This document shows, one piece after another, positions 38,148 through 48,222 of a stretch of DNA of 64,000 nt. Source of the DNA: Peribacillus loiseleuriae. GTDB lineage: Bacteria; Bacillota; Bacilli; Bacillales; DSM-1321. Below the pieces are notes generated by a model. That model saw nothing but the letters and a program-made list of their open reading frames with translations. It searched no databases and was not told the DNA's origin. The DNA is taken from NCBI RefSeq assembly GCF_001183985.1, contig NZ_LFZW01000001.1, positions 4,431,621 to 4,495,620 of the forward strand, in the 5' to 3' direction. Within the stretch, counting starts at the first letter, position 1. The number at the start of each line of letters is the position of its first letter. Both the position numbers and the translations under genes were made by a program.

Positions 38148-38987
38148 TTATGCTTTTAAAATATCGATAAATCCTTCTCCAAAAACATCCCGTACATCGT
38201 GAATGGCAATAAATGCATCTGCATCAGTAGATTTAACAATCTTCTTAAGCTTAACGACTTCTTGCTTGCTAATTACAATGTAAAGAATTTCCTTGGGTGT
38301 TTTTGTATAGTAGCCATGTCCAGAATAAACCGTAACCCCTCTGTCCATCAGTTCATTAACTTGTTTGGCAATCTCATCTGGTGCATCCGAGATAATAGTA
38401 ACCGCCTTCTTTGGATTGACCCCTTCTATGATGAATTCCATCACTTTTGTTCCCACGTACAACATGATAATGGTCATCATCAGCCTTTCTGCACCAATAA
38501 TAAAATAGGAAGAAAAGGCAACTATTAAATCAAAAAACAAAAGACCATAACTGATACTCCATCCTAGGTATTTGTTCGTAATTCTTGCCAATATCGTTGT
38601 CCCAGCGGTTGTGCCGCCAACCCGAATGATCAAGCCGATCCCAACCCCTGCAAAAACTCCTCCGAAGATTGCATTTACCATCATTTCACCCGAATCAATA
38701 CTCCAACTTTTTGTTAAATGGAGGAAAAGCGAATGGAAGATCACTGCAATAATCGTATAGATAATTGTCAATTTACTTAAGAACTTATATCCGACAATCA
38801 GTAAGCAACTGTTTAATAGTAGACTCACAAGTCCAGGAGACCATTGAAAAAGATAGTATAAAATGATCGTAATCCCAACAACTCCGCCCTCACCTAGTTC
38901 ATTGGGAATCACAAATATATTTACTGCTAAAGCAAAAAGAAAAGCACCTAACAAAATGATAAAAATGTCTACAACTCTTTTTTTCAT
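38148..38987 (-). CDS. YitT/DUF2179 family membrane protein
   Basis: A 279-residue protein with five or six N-terminal hydrophobic segments (the YitT domain, including NIFVIPNELGEGGVVGI near residue 25 and GVGIGLIIRVGGTTAGTTILARI near 120) and a C-terminal cytoplasmic DUF2179 domain (KAVTIISDAPDEIAKQV, GVTVYSGHGYYTKTPKEILYIV, DADAFIAIHDVRDVFGEGF). Firmicutes carry many paralogues with unclear function, possibly transport. ATG with GAGGTAGGAT. Single gene. Confidence 0.9.
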   Translation of the reverse strand: MKKRVVDIFIILLGAFLFALAVNIFVIPNELGEGGVVGITIILYYLFQWSPGLVSLLLNSCLLIVGYKFLSKLTIIYTIIAVIFHSLFLHLTKSWSIDSGEMMVNAIFGGVFAGVGIGLIIRVGGTTAGTTILARITNKYLGWSISYGLLFFDLIVAFSSYFIIGAERLMMTIIMLYVGTKVMEFIIEGVNPKKAVTIISDAPDEIAKQVNELMDRGVTVYSGHGYYTKTPKEILYIVISKQEVVKLKKIVKSTDADAFIAIHDVRDVFGEGFIDILKA

Positions 38988-39253
38988 ATCCTACCTCACT
39001 ACTGTTAGAGAATCGCTGTTAATCCACGTTCATAACAAGCCTTCCCCATTATACTCTGATGGAATACGAGAGACAACAACAGCTTTCCCCACAAAACTCA
39101 CAGTCTATTTTATTGCTCATTACCAACCAACACTATTATTATAAAGAGTACAGACTATTGTCCAACGAAGAGAAGGGGGTTTGTGATCCTACTTCTAATA
39201 AGGTAATATACGTTAAAAGACCATTAGTCCAATGAGGGACGGAGGGGACCAAT

Positions 39254-40156
39254 ATGAACAGTCGGAAACAGCATACGATTAATGTAGCCCATCGCCTTTT
39301 TATCGAAAAAGGATATCAAGCCACATCCATACAAGACATTCTCGAAAGTAGCGAGATTTCGAAAGGAACATTTTATAATTACTTTTCCTCAAAAAGTGAA
39401 TTAATGATTGCTATTTTCAACAGCATGTATGAACATTTGGAAAAAGAACGGAATGAGCTATTGATTGGACAAAGCCCTAAAGACACGGAAATCTTCATAA
39501 AACAAATTGAAGTTCAACTAATTTCGAATAAAAAAAATAACTTTTTCACTTTGATTGAAGAGGTTCTTGTATCTAATGATCTTGAATTGAGGAGATCCAT
39601 TCAACGAACGAAGCTGTTAGGAATAAATTGGCTGTATCTTCGCTTCATTGATCTTTTTGGGGAAGAAAAAAAGCCTTATTTGTTAGATTGCACAATCTTG
39701 TTTGAAGGCATGCTCCATCACTTGATGCATACTTGCTTCGTCATTAATCAAGGTCGTGATGGATACCAGGTTTCAAATTTGATTCGCTATAGCTTTAACA
39801 GAATTTCGAGTATTGTCCAAGATGTCTCGATACAAGGTGAACAGCTATTCTATCCTGAATTATTAAAGCAATGGCTACCAGATTATAAAGAGGAGCCGCT
39901 GACTCTTCAAGAAGAGCTGCTTTTGATCATTCATTCCTTAAAAAGAACGGCTCAAAAGCATATTCAATCTGAAAATGATACTTTGAAATTTTTTGAACTG
40001 ATAAACTTCCTTGAACAAGAACTGTTGCAGGAACAGCCGCCACGTGAATTTATCGTTGAAAGTGTACTTACCACTTTACATTCATACCCCCATCCAAAGC
40101 TTTTACATTCCATTAAGAAATTAAGCAATCTTATTGAGACACATTTTGGAAAATGA
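39254..40156 (+). CDS. TetR/AcrR-family regulator with extended C-terminal domain (300 aa)
   Basis: The helix-turn-helix domain lies at residues 5-52: RKQHTINVAHRLFIEKGYQAT, SIQDILESSEISKGTFYNYF, SSKSELMIAIF. At 300 residues it is longer than the usual 190-220, the extra part being helical. It recalls longer Bacillus TetR proteins such as YerO, but its neighbours here give no target: no efflux gene is adjacent. AGGGACGGAGGGG precedes the ATG. The ligand and regulon are unknown. Confidence 0.85.
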   Translation: MNSRKQHTINVAHRLFIEKGYQATSIQDILESSEISKGTFYNYFSSKSELMIAIFNSMYEHLEKERNELLIGQSPKDTEIFIKQIEVQLISNKKNNFFTLIEEVLVSNDLELRRSIQRTKLLGINWLYLRFIDLFGEEKKPYLLDCTILFEGMLHHLMHTCFVINQGRDGYQVSNLIRYSFNRISSIVQDVSIQGEQLFYPELLKQWLPDYKEEPLTLQEELLLIIHSLKRTAQKHIQSENDTLKFFELINFLEQELLQEQPPREFIVESVLTTLHSYPHPKLLHSIKKLSNLIETHFGK

Positions 40157-40434
40157 AAACACGATCAACGACAGGGGGATCATGACATTGTAGAGTAGAC
40201 ATTCGTCCTGATCCTCTAGTTAGTTTCAACGCAGGAAGTGGCGAGTAACGGCACTGTACTCTCCCTTAGATTTACTTCACAAGGATGTCCATAAGGAAAG
40301 GGATAAATCGTGACGGATAATACACAGAAATAGACATATAGAATAATGACGTGTATTCTTCTAAAAAGGGATTTTACTAATAGAATAGTAATAATTATTT
40401 AAAGAAAAAATTCCATCGTTAAGGAGCTTACTTC

Positions 40435-40767
40435 ATGAATTTCTTTATACGTTTTTTATTAAGTGGTCTAGTTTTACTCTTAATTGACTGGCTATTTGAC
40501 TCCATATCCATTGACTCCTACGGTAGTGCCTTAATAGCGGTGTTTATGCTCTGGATTGTTAATTTTTTTGTCAAGCCTATTTTACACCTCCTAACATTCC
40601 CGATTACCATTTTGACATTTGGACTGTTTTCTTTTGTTATTAATGCGTTAACATTTACCCTTGCCTCCCTGCTTGTACGTGGATTTGAGGTAACGTCCTT
40701 TTGGGGAGCCCTCGTCGGTTCAATTTTGTTAGGTTTTGCGCAAAGTTGGTTAGAGAAAAAAAAGTAA
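40435..40767 (+). CDS. YvlD-like four-helix membrane protein (phage holin family IV fold)
   Basis: A 110-residue protein with four hydrophobic segments and the family pattern LLIDWLFDSISIDSYGSALIAV, then NFFVKPILHLLTFPITILTFGLF near residues 42-64 and FVINALTFTLASLLVRGFEV. Bacillus YvlD belongs to the same family. Despite the holin label, chromosomal members are not linked to phage; a membrane-stress role is suspected. Preceded by AAGGAGCTTACTTC and followed by a hairpin terminator. Confidence 0.85.
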   Translation: MNFFIRFLLSGLVLLLIDWLFDSISIDSYGSALIAVFMLWIVNFFVKPILHLLTFPITILTFGLFSFVINALTFTLASLLVRGFEVTSFWGALVGSILLGFAQSWLEKKK

Positions 40768-40778
40768 ACCTGGGAAAT

Positions 40779-40850
40779 GGGGTCTGACCCCCAAAAGGAC
40801 AATGTACCCATAGACTGCAAAGATCTAAGGATACATTGTCCTTTCTTTTT
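40779..40850. terminator. Bidirectional terminator with an attached family-2 core palindrome
   Basis: AAAGGACAATGTA at 40796 pairs with TACATTGTCCTTT, giving a 13-base stem with T runs on both sides, between convergent genes. Immediately before it lies GGGGTCTGACCCCC (40779-40792), the core of the family-2 repeat. Confidence 0.8.
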
Positions 40851-40895
40851 ACCAGTTATTCAATTCTTAAGCCATCTGATTTTATTATAAATTCG

Positions 40896-41789
40896 TCATT
40901 GTCTTTGACGTCCTGATTTCCTAAATATCCAAATCGCTACCCCAACTACAATCACAACGAATGCAATAATTGGTAGATTCCCAATAATAAAGACAATCAA
41001 TCCAGAACCCGCTGCAAGCAGGAAATTGGTGCTTGTGATCAGTTGCTTCTTGGTCTTTTCCCACGTATTTAAATCCTGATTATCAATAGATGGTACGATA
41101 ACGCGATTTTCATGGAGTGAAATTGAAATCGTCGAATAGGATGTTTGGTTTTCAAGAAACTTTACTTTCCCGATAATTTGTTCGATTTCTTCTTGTACCT
41201 TGGCAAGATCCGCTGAAATTTTGAGTAGATCCTCCGTTTTTGATGCATGTTTCATGAATTCAAGCAATCTTTCTTCAACCGTGCGTTTTGATTTCAGCCT
41301 TGACTGTAAATCCACATATTCCTCGGTGACATCTTGACCTGTCACATTTCGCTCAAGCACTTCTGCAGCAGTATCTTCCGTATCTCGCAAAAAATCTTGA
41401 AAATGGGCTTCTGGAACACGAACCGTTATATTGGCATTCATCCTTGCAGATTCTTCGCGATAAACATTGGATTCAACGATGTAACCACCATATTTCGCCA
41501 CTCGTTCTTCAATTTTCAACTGGGCTTCATCTAACTTCTTTACTTTCACCACTAACTGGGCTTGGTGAATGACCATCCGTTCTGTTTCCGTCACAACTAC
41601 TTCTTCCGCCTTATCTTGCTTACTTGAAGTGTCTTGAAGCTCATTCTTCATCTTAGAGTCACTATACTCGTTGGAAGAAGATGCTGTGTCATCACTCATT
41701 TTTGCTTGTTCAATATCATGACTACTACACGATGCTAAAACGACGATTATCCAAAACAGCATCATACGTAATATCACCTTTTTTATCAT
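40896..41789 (-). CDS. DUF4349 domain lipoprotein
   Basis: A 297-residue surface lipoprotein: signal peptide with lipobox LASC at residues 18-21, a low-complexity linker rich in Ser, Asp and Lys (residues 25-60), the DUF4349 domain with coiled coil (ITVRVPEAHFQDFLRDTED, TGQDVTEEYVDLQSRLKSKR, EDLLKISADLAKVQEEIEQIIG), and a C-terminal membrane anchor (PIIAFVVIVVGVAIWIFRK) with a basic end. Function unknown. AGGGGGGAG precedes the ATG. Confidence 0.88.
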   Translation of the reverse strand: MIKKVILRMMLFWIIVVLASCSSHDIEQAKMSDDTASSSNEYSDSKMKNELQDTSSKQDKAEEVVVTETERMVIHQAQLVVKVKKLDEAQLKIEERVAKYGGYIVESNVYREESARMNANITVRVPEAHFQDFLRDTEDTAAEVLERNVTGQDVTEEYVDLQSRLKSKRTVEERLLEFMKHASKTEDLLKISADLAKVQEEIEQIIGKVKFLENQTSYSTISISLHENRVIVPSIDNQDLNTWEKTKKQLITSTNFLLAAGSGLIVFIIGNLPIIAFVVIVVGVAIWIFRKSGRQRQ

Positions 41790-41934
41790 GGGACTCCCCC
41801 CTCTTTACCTTATAAGACGGAGTACAAGAAAAAAGGTTACAGAATATTCTAATTCAGATTTGTATCGGGTACCCGAAACAATCCAAAAATCGGCATTTAT
41901 GAAATGATTTTATATGTGACGTTCTCTAACTTTC

Positions 41935-42753
41935 TTATGATCCGTTATACAAATAATAATCCTGCTGGTGATAGCTTCTGAAACCACAAGATTCATAAAG
42001 TTTTAACGCTGCTGGATTCGTTGCCTCTACTTCAAGATAGATAGGATTCCCCTTCTTCTGCTGTTCAAGAATCACTTGCTTAAGTACCTTCTTGCCAATA
42101 CCTTTTCCTTGAAAAGCAGGAGCAACGGCAAACCCATAAATCCAAGCTTCCCCATCACGTTCTTCAACGCGAATTTTCCCAACAACTTGATCTTCATACA
42201 CAATCACAAATGTGTTCAAGCGTTCTTTCTTTATCCGCTCATAATAGGAAGCTGCTTCATGCTGTAAAAGCCCAAAGCAATCGACGTCTAATTGAATTTC
42301 CAACGCTTTATCTGCTTCTTTAGATGGACGGAGTGTAACGCCTTCATAATCTGTAAGCTCTGTTTCCTGCCATTTCATTTGATATTCAGCTACGTCAAAT
42401 CGGCATGGAAGAGTAGCTAAGAAACCCTTTGCTGATTGGGACTCGGCTGGAGCATTTAACAAGATTGCTCGCGAGTCCCGCTTCTTCGCTGTCAGAAGAG
42501 CCTTCTCTACTAGTTTTGTACAAATTCCTTGTCTTCGGTAGTCTGGATGAACCATTCCGCATAATTCGATTTTTCCTCCAAAATCATAGATTGCAAGATA
42601 CCCGATAAGCGTATTTCCTTCATAATGGAAGAAATCTTCACCCGCTTTTCCTACCCGACTTCGTAATGTCTCCCAATTTAGTTTTAAAGAAAATGTGCCT
42701 TGTTCACAGCCCTTTTGTAATTCCGCTATTTCTACTAATTGCTTTTCTTTCAA
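41935..42753 (-). CDS. Protein with two tandem GNAT acetyltransferase domains
   Basis: A 272-residue protein. Domain 1 (about 1-130) keeps LCGMVHPDYRRQGICTKLVEKAL (acetyl-CoA loop RRQGIC near residue 74), and domain 2 (about 135-272) keeps IYGFAVAPAFQGKGIGKKVLKQV (QGKGIG near 215) and EVEATNPAALKLYESCGF. Both loops are intact, so both sites could bind acetyl-CoA, though in such tandem proteins usually one half is active. Substrate unknown. The start is TTG 42753 with GAGGGG nine bases before it. Confidence 0.85.
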   Translation of the reverse strand: MKEKQLVEIAELQKGCEQGTFSLKLNWETLRSRVGKAGEDFFHYEGNTLIGYLAIYDFGGKIELCGMVHPDYRRQGICTKLVEKALLTAKKRDSRAILLNAPAESQSAKGFLATLPCRFDVAEYQMKWQETELTDYEGVTLRPSKEADKALEIQLDVDCFGLLQHEAASYYERIKKERLNTFVIVYEDQVVGKIRVEERDGEAWIYGFAVAPAFQGKGIGKKVLKQVILEQQKKGNPIYLEVEATNPAALKLYESCGFRSYHQQDYYLYNGS

Positions 42754-42820
42754 TCAATTCAGCCCCTCTGTGGTAAAATATCTCATTATTATAATACTAC
42801 ATTTTACCAATCACAAGCCG

Positions 42821-42961
42821 CTACTTCATCAACAAAGCAATCATAATGATTATGATATAAACAGCTAAAAAGAGGCCTGTGCCTTTTAAGATGAGCCTTC
42901 CATAATATTTTCTCCAAACGTCATTACCAGCTTCTCGTATTTGTTCTATTTTGTGGGCCAC
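42821..42961 (-). CDS. Possible small membrane protein (46 aa)
   Basis: The minus strand from GTG 42961 reads VAHKIEQIREAGNDVWRKYY, then GRLILKGTGLFLAVYIIIIM and ends ALLMK: a charged helix followed by one strong hydrophobic segment. No convincing ribosome binding site precedes the GTG, and a stop lies two codons upstream, so it may be the tail of a lost gene. It is too short for ordinary gene finders. Confidence 0.35.
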   Translation of the reverse strand: MAHKIEQIREAGNDVWRKYYGRLILKGTGLFLAVYIIIIMIALLMK

Positions 42962-43086
42962 ACATTAACTTTGACAACGGACCTTTGAATAAGTTTCATT
43001 GAAATTAAAGATTGAGCTAAAATAATCCTATATTTCCCAAACATAGAAAACCCACATAGCGAAGACCCGTTCCCATGTCCTCATAC

Positions 43087-43116
43087 AAAAAAAAGCACCT
43101 ATTTTACATAGGCGCT
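43087..43116 (-). terminator. Terminator of the chemoreceptor gene
   Basis: AGCGCCTATGTAAAATAGGTGCT on the minus strand followed by eight T. Confidence 0.88.
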
Positions 43117-43121
43117 CATTC

Positions 43122-44375
43122 TCATAGCTTAAATGTATAGATCATTTCCTGTAATTCCACTGCTTGTTTCTTTAGGTAATCAGCAAAAGAGCTAATTTCC
43201 TTTATTGATTCTGCTTGTTCTGCCGTCGCTGTTAACACACTTTGAGTAGAAGTTGCGGATTCCGCTGCGACATTCGAGATCTCGTCCATGGACGATACAG
43301 CCATTCCCGTTCCTGCAGTCATTTGCTGGATTGCAGCTGAAACCTGCTCCACTTGTTCTGACACAAAATTAACGGATTCTTGAATCTGCAAGAACGCATC
43401 TCCAGCCCCACTCATCGCTTCAATTCCTTCACCAACTTCATGGTTCACAGCCTCCATTGTTGCCACTACTTCAATCGTTTCTTTTTGAATATGAGAAATG
43501 ATCTCGCTGATTTGTTTTGTTGCCTGTCCAGATTGTTCAGCCAGATTCCTCACTTCATCCGCAACAACCGCAAAACCTTTTCCATGTTCTCCTGCTCTAG
43601 CTGCTTCAATGGCTGCATTCAGAGCAAGTAAATTCGTCTGTGCAGCAATTCCAGTGATTACATCCGATATCTTACCAATTTCATTCGAACGTTCTCCTAA
43701 ACCTTTAACTACTCGAGCTAATTCAGTTACATTTGTATGAATGGACTCCATTTGTTTGCCAGCTACTTCAATCGTTACGGAGCCCCTATCTGCTTTCTTC
43801 AGGGTCTCATCCATGCTTTCTGTTACTGTGACCGCATTCGTAGATACTTGAGATAAACTAGCAGACATTTGATAAATCGCCGCAGAAGCTTGATGCATGC
43901 CTTGTACCTGACTTTTAGCTCCTTGTGCAATTTCTTCAATTATATCTGAAATATGTTCAGTTGCTTGATTCGTTTGCTCTGCTCCTTGCGCCAAATCCTC
44001 TGTATAGGCAGCCATATTTTTTGATGACTCTTGGAATTTGGCAAGCACATTCTCCCAAGAATCCGTAGCATTGTTGATGCTATCTGCCACCGAATGAAAA
44101 AGACCCACTTCTCTCGGATTAAGCCGATTTTGCATATCACCATCGGCCAATTGCTCTAGATATTGATTAATTGTAGCAAGCGGTACAACAAACCGTTGAT
44201 AATTGATTAAGGAAGAAATAACCGCCACTACTCCGCCAATAATCGTAAAACCGACAAGAGTCAGCCAATAGTTAAATCCATTAATATGATTCAATTGACA
44301 TACTACTAATCCTATCAGAAACGAAGCTGGGATAACGAGAAGACTAGTTCGAAACACGTAATTCAAACGACTCAT
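43122..44375 (-). CDS. Methyl-accepting chemotaxis-type protein without a large sensor domain
   Basis: A 417-residue receptor. Two adjacent N-terminal membrane segments ([15 protein letters not shown] and [20 protein letters not shown]) leave only a short outside loop, then a HAMP-like region ([20 protein letters not shown]) and the signalling domain, with the conserved hairpin tip [40 protein letters not shown] near residues 245-285 (cited here in part). It would bind CheW and CheA. With so little extracellular sequence it may sense membrane or cytoplasmic signals. Single gene; AAGGAGAG ribosome binding site. Confidence 0.9.
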   Translation of the reverse strand: MSRLNYVFRTSLLVIPASFLIGLVVCQLNHINGFNYWLTLVGFTIIGGVVAVISSLINYQRFVVPLATINQYLEQLADGDMQNRLNPREVGLFHSVADSINNATDSWENVLAKFQESSKNMAAYTEDLAQGAEQTNQATEHISDIIEEIAQGAKSQVQGMHQASAAIYQMSASLSQVSTNAVTVTESMDETLKKADRGSVTIEVAGKQMESIHTNVTELARVVKGLGERSNEIGKISDVITGIAAQTNLLALNAAIEAARAGEHGKGFAVVADEVRNLAEQSGQATKQISEIISHIQKETIEVVATMEAVNHEVGEGIEAMSGAGDAFLQIQESVNFVSEQVEQVSAAIQQMTAGTGMAVSSMDEISNVAAESATSTQSVLTATAEQAESIKEISSFADYLKKQAVELQEMIYTFKL

Positions 44376-44530
44376 TAAATACTCTCCTTACATAAAGTAA
44401 TGAATTTATATAAGGGAATCATACTATTTTTATGAATAATTTACTAGAAAAAGGCTACTAAATTCCCAGTAAATTTCGCACTTCCACAAAAACTCACCAT
44501 ACTATTATACTATTCTAAGAGTATCCTCTT

Positions 44531-44863
44531 CTATTTCTTTCTGCGAATTTCCGCGATCTGATTTCCATTACTTGTAATATATACTTTTTCACCTATTTTA
44601 TAATTTACGCTTATGCTACAGTCCAACTCCGATATTTTTCCATTATCAAATTCCATCGCGCAATTATAGCCTTTTTTGTTTTTAGATACATCGATTACTT
44701 TATCCGTTTTAAGACCCACAGCTTTCCCATCGGATGATTCTGGATAATACTTATCCACAATTGTTACATGCTCTACTCGATTTATTTTCTCACCAAATGA
44801 AATGTGCACTAATATTGCCAATAAAATAAGTAAACTACTAAGAAGAACTATCTTTTTTATCAT
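44531..44863 (-). CDS. Hypothetical exported or membrane-anchored protein (110 aa)
   Basis: Starts MIKKIVLLSSLLILLAILVH, a signal-anchor, followed by an outside domain with VEHVTIVDKYYPESSDGKAVGL, two cysteines (YNCAMEF and ELDCSIS, spaced 17 apart, possibly a disulfide) and the end GEKVYITSNGNQIAEIRRKK. I do not recognise the family. GAGGATTTCATTCT precedes the ATG. No operon partner. Confidence 0.7.
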   Translation of the reverse strand: MIKKIVLLSSLLILLAILVHISFGEKINRVEHVTIVDKYYPESSDGKAVGLKTDKVIDVSKNKKGYNCAMEFDNGKISELDCSISVNYKIGEKVYITSNGNQIAEIRRKK

Positions 44864-44967
44864 AGAATGAAATCCTCGCTTTAAAAAATCTTTTACTCTA
44901 TATTTATCCTAGTTTAACAGGTTGTATGACCCTTTACCCTAAATTTTCACGAAAAAATCCGTTTAAG

Positions 44968-45098
44968 ATATAATGAAATTTCCATCAGTGGTTTTTTCAT
45001 CCCTAACTAATGGTTAGTCCCGTTCTACTGTCGCTAAACCGTAAGCTAACGCTTCAATAAAGCCATACTTCCATCAGTTGAGAATTTTCACTTTATCC
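44968..45098. repeat. Family-1 repeat with two inverted GTGAAA ends
   Basis: The left end reads ATAATGAAATTTCCATCAGT, and the right end, inverted, reads GGATAAAGTGAAAATTCTCA followed by ACTGATGGAAG. Both ends are of the same type, unlike other copies, and enclose TAATGGTTAGTCCCGTTCTA. Between the 110-aa gene and katA. Confidence 0.7.
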
Positions 45099-45211
45099 TT
45101 TTTCAGTTGCTTGATTCTTAAAAGCTATTTCTATAGCTTACGAAATTTTCTATAAGAGATACAAAAAATACTACCCGGAAAATAGTAGAAGACCTATTAC
45201 TTGAAGAAAAA

Positions 45212-45332
45212 ACGAGCCTGTCCCATAACGAAAGGGTCAGACCCCACATCTACTATATATCGTTTATATGACACAATAAACGATGTATAGAGTGTGAGGT
45301 CTGACCCTTTTGGGATTATTACCCTCGTCCAT
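45212..45332. repeat. Family-2 long inverted repeat downstream of katA
   Basis: AAAGGGTCAGACCCCACATC / GAGGTCTGACCCTTT with the inner arms TATATCGTTTAT / ATAAACGATGTATA and the loop ATGACAC; outer sequences ACGAGCCTGTCCCA and GGGAT...CCCTCGT extend the pairing. The cleanest copy in the window. It lies about 30 bases after the katA stop codon and probably acts as its terminator. Confidence 0.88.
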
Positions 45333-45358
45333 ATTTAAGAAAATAAAGTGAGTGTTTC

Positions 45359-46813
45359 TTATACTTCTTGTGGCACTGCTAAACCAAGACCTTCAGCTAT
45401 ACGAGTACCGTATTCTGGATCTGCTTTGTAGAAATGGCCGATTTGACGCAATTTAATTTCTTCTAACTCCACTGGTTCCATTGCTCCAACGATGGTAGCA
45501 ACTAAACGAGTGCGTTCATCTTGGCTAAGTAAACGGTAAAGGTCACCAGCTTGAGTATAGTGATCATCACTGTTATAAGCGACTTGTGCAGCTTGTCCAG
45601 ATACTTCAAATGGAGTAAGTTTCGCTTCATGTGATTCAGTTGGGCCATTAAAGCTATTTGGTTCGTAGTATACTGAACGACCCCCATTGCCGTCTGCACG
45701 CATGAAACCATCACGCTGATTATTATTCGCTTCTACTTTAGGACGGTTTACCGGTAATAAGTTATGGTTCGCACCAACGCGGTAGCGGTGAGCATCACCA
45801 TAAGCAAATAGACGTCCTTGAAGCATTTTGTCTGGTGAAGCCTCCACTCCAGGAACAAATGTACCAGGTGAGAAAGTAGCTTGCTCTACTTCAGCAAAAT
45901 AGTTCTCAGGGTTACGATTCAATTCCATGCGACCAAGTTCGATTAACGGATAATCTTTTTGTGACCAAATTTTCGTTACATCAAACGGATCGAAACGGTA
46001 TGTATCCGCATCTTCTATTGGCATGATTTGCACGTATAGTTTCCATGCAGGGAAATCACCTTCTTCAATCGCATTGAAAAGATCTTCTATATAGTAATCT
46101 GGGTTTTCGCTAGCCATTTTTGCAGCAAGATCAACATCAAGGTTTTTAACACCTTGTTCTGTTCTAAAGTGATATTTCACCCAAACAGCTTGACCTTCAT
46201 TATTTACCCATTTGAATGTATGACTTCCGTAACCGTGCGTGTGTCTCCAAGTTGCTGGAATACCACGATCAGACATCAAGATAGTAACTTGGTGAAGAGA
46301 CTCAGGCGAATGTGACCAGAAATCCCAAACAGCTGTAGGATTTTTCAAATGTGTTCTAGGATCTCTTTTTTGAGTATGAATGAAGTCAGGGAATTTAATC
46401 GCATCGCGGATAAAGAATACAGGTGTATTGTTCCCAACAATGTCATAGTTCCCTTCTTCTGAGTAAAATTTAACAGCAAATCCACGAGGGTCACGAACTG
46501 TATCAGAAGAACCAAGCTCACCTGCTACTGAAGAGAAGCGGATAAACATATCTGTTTCTTTTCCGACACCATTGAATAGTTTAGCTTTTGTATACTTAGA
46601 AAGATCGTTTGTTACTGTGAAAGTACCGAATGCTCCGCCCCCTTTTGCGTGAACTACACGTTCAGGCACACGTTCACGGTTAAAGTGAGCAAGTTTCTCA
46701 AGTAAATGCACATCTTGAATTAATACTGGACCACGCTGACCTGCAGTGATCGAGTTCTGGTTATCTCCAACTGGAGCTCCCCAGCTAGTTGTAAGGTTTT
46801 TCTGGTTTGTCAT
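45359..46813 (-). CDS. katA: Catalase (small-subunit, heme)
   Basis: A 484-residue clade-3-type monofunctional catalase that splits H2O2. The catalytic histidine is in [12 protein letters not shown] near residue 54, the asparagine in [14 protein letters not shown] near 127, and the heme-ligand tyrosine in [14 protein letters not shown] near 337. NADPH-binding-region residues follow. The ATG has AAGAGGTGATTC upstream. Two PerR-box-like sequences lie in its promoter region, so it is expected to be derepressed by peroxide, as B. subtilis katA is. A family-2 repeat follows the stop. Confidence 0.96.
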   Translation of the reverse strand: MTNQKNLTTSWGAPVGDNQNSITAGQRGPVLIQDVHLLEKLAHFNRERVPERVVHAKGGGAFGTFTVTNDLSKYTKAKLFNGVGKETDMFIRFSSVAGELGSSDTVRDPRGFAVKFYSEEGNYDIVGNNTPVFFIRDAIKFPDFIHTQKRDPRTHLKNPTAVWDFWSHSPESLHQVTILMSDRGIPATWRHTHGYGSHTFKWVNNEGQAVWVKYHFRTEQGVKNLDVDLAAKMASENPDYYIEDLFNAIEEGDFPAWKLYVQIMPIEDADTYRFDPFDVTKIWSQKDYPLIELGRMELNRNPENYFAEVEQATFSPGTFVPGVEASPDKMLQGRLFAYGDAHRYRVGANHNLLPVNRPKVEANNNQRDGFMRADGNGGRSVYYEPNSFNGPTESHEAKLTPFEVSGQAAQVAYNSDDHYTQAGDLYRLLSQDERTRLVATIVGAMEPVELEEIKLRQIGHFYKADPEYGTRIAEGLGLAVPQEV

Positions 46814-46844
46814 TTTGAATCACCTCTTAATTTATTTTGTATAC

Positions 46845-46859
46845 TTATAATAATAATAC
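46845..46859. promoter_or_regulatory. Second PerR/Fur-type box, weaker
   Basis: TTATAATAATAATAC differs at two or three positions from the PerR consensus TTATAATNATTATAA. It lies 32 bases upstream of the katA start codon. Confidence 0.45.
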
Positions 46860-46884
46860 TTATTATAAAAAAATCAATCTTTTT

Positions 46885-46899
46885 TTATAATAATTGTAA
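46885..46899. promoter_or_regulatory. PerR box upstream of katA
   Basis: TTATAATAATTGTAA matches the PerR consensus TTATAATNATTATAA at all but one position. It sits about 72 bases before the katA start. PerR repression of katA is well known in B. subtilis. Confidence 0.75.
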
Positions 46900-46919
46900 T
46901 GTAGTATTATTTATTTAAG

Positions 46920-47242
46920 TGTAAATATTCTGAATAAAAAAATTACAAAATCTTCATAAAACGTAATCAAATTTTACAACAGAAAGCGATTACATAATAA
47001 TTCATCAAAAGTCCAATACAATTACTCAAGTAAGTGTGATGTCACTCCACTTTATTATACGTGTTTATACCATATCACACCAACAAAAAGACTTAAAAGT
47101 GAGACAATTTAAGGTGGGTAATATCCATTAACTTCTACAAAATACATCTATTTTACTATTCTTAGGATCTTCATCTTGGAATTTCCTTTGAACGACTAAT
47201 CTATTAACCAATAATATTTATTTTTAAAAATACCCCCATTCG
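46920..47242. other. AT-rich spacer, no gene seen
   Basis: More than 300 bases between the katA promoter and the uppP terminator with no credible reading frame, repeat or hairpin. Confidence 0.35.
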
Positions 47243-47275
47243 CAAAAAAAAAACGCCTCCTTTTACAAGAGGCGA
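47243..47275 (-). terminator. Terminator of uppP
   Basis: CGCCTC TTGTAAAAG GAGGCG followed on the minus strand by nine or more T. Confidence 0.85.
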
Positions 47276-47400
47276 GTGTTCATTTTTCATATACTTATTC
47301 TAAATTTTCCATTACGAATCTGTTTGTAACGAGATTTAAGCAATTTTACTTTCTCTGACTCGTTAACTGACTTACCAGGTGGAAAAATTACAAGAATCTA

Positions 47401-48222
47401 TTACAAATAAATAAATAAAATAATCGCGGCTAAAACAATACGATAAATCGCAAACGGTGTTAGCTTAATTTTTTCAATTAATTTCAAGAAGAAACGAATA
47501 CAGATTAGCGCAAAAATAAAGGCGCTGATGAAGCCTGCAATGAAAAATGGCAGCACATCTGGTGTAAAAAAGCTCCAATATTTAATAATTTTTAACAAAG
47601 TAGCACCAGCCATAATCGGAATGGCCATGATGAAGGTAAAATCAGCTGCCGCTCGATAGCTCATCCCGAGTAGCACCCCTCCGGAAATGGTTGAACCGGA
47701 GCGTGAAAAACCAGGCCAAAGTGACAAACATTGAATTAAGCCCACTCCTATAGCTTGCTTATATGTAATGTCATCTACCGTTGCAGTTTTAATTCGAGGT
47801 TTGACTTTATCAGCAGCAATCATTAAGAACGCACCAATCAGTAAACCAATCGCCACTGTTTTAACAGAGAATAAATGCTCGTCGATATATCCTTCAAATA
47901 AAACTCCGAATATACCCGCCGGAACTAAACCGACAAAAATTTTCAGAAGACTAAGCCTATTCCCGCTCTTTCTTTCCACAGATTTCATTTTGCGAAGACC
48001 TAATAAATCCAAAATACGCTTCCAAAAAATGATAGCTACTGCTAAAATGCTTCCTAGTTGAATGACAACCTTAAAAGCGTTCGCTATTTCACTTCCAAAT
48101 AACTCGTTCGATTTAAACAACAAATCATCGACGATAATCATATGCCCTGTAGATGAAACTGGAGCAAACTCCGTTAAACCTTCAACAAGTCCAAGCACAA
48201 TCGCCACAAAAATTTCCCACAT
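47401..48222 (-). CDS. uppP: Undecaprenyl-diphosphatase UppP (BacA)
   Basis: Membrane enzyme of 273 residues that converts undecaprenyl diphosphate to the monophosphate carrier for cell-wall synthesis, and gives bacitracin tolerance. The first motif GLVEGLTEFAPVSSTGHMIIV near residues 11-31 (with catalytic Glu and Ser) and the second, WPGFSRSGSTISGGVLLG near residues 168-185, are both complete. About eight hydrophobic segments. GAGGTGGATG precedes the ATG. Single gene. The early EFAPVSS differs slightly from the usual EFLPVSS. Confidence 0.95.
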   Translation of the reverse strand: MWEIFVAIVLGLVEGLTEFAPVSSTGHMIIVDDLLFKSNELFGSEIANAFKVVIQLGSILAVAIIFWKRILDLLGLRKMKSVERKSGNRLSLLKIFVGLVPAGIFGVLFEGYIDEHLFSVKTVAIGLLIGAFLMIAADKVKPRIKTATVDDITYKQAIGVGLIQCLSLWPGFSRSGSTISGGVLLGMSYRAAADFTFIMAIPIMAGATLLKIIKYWSFFTPDVLPFFIAGFISAFIFALICIRFFLKLIEKIKLTPFAIYRIVLAAIILFIYL

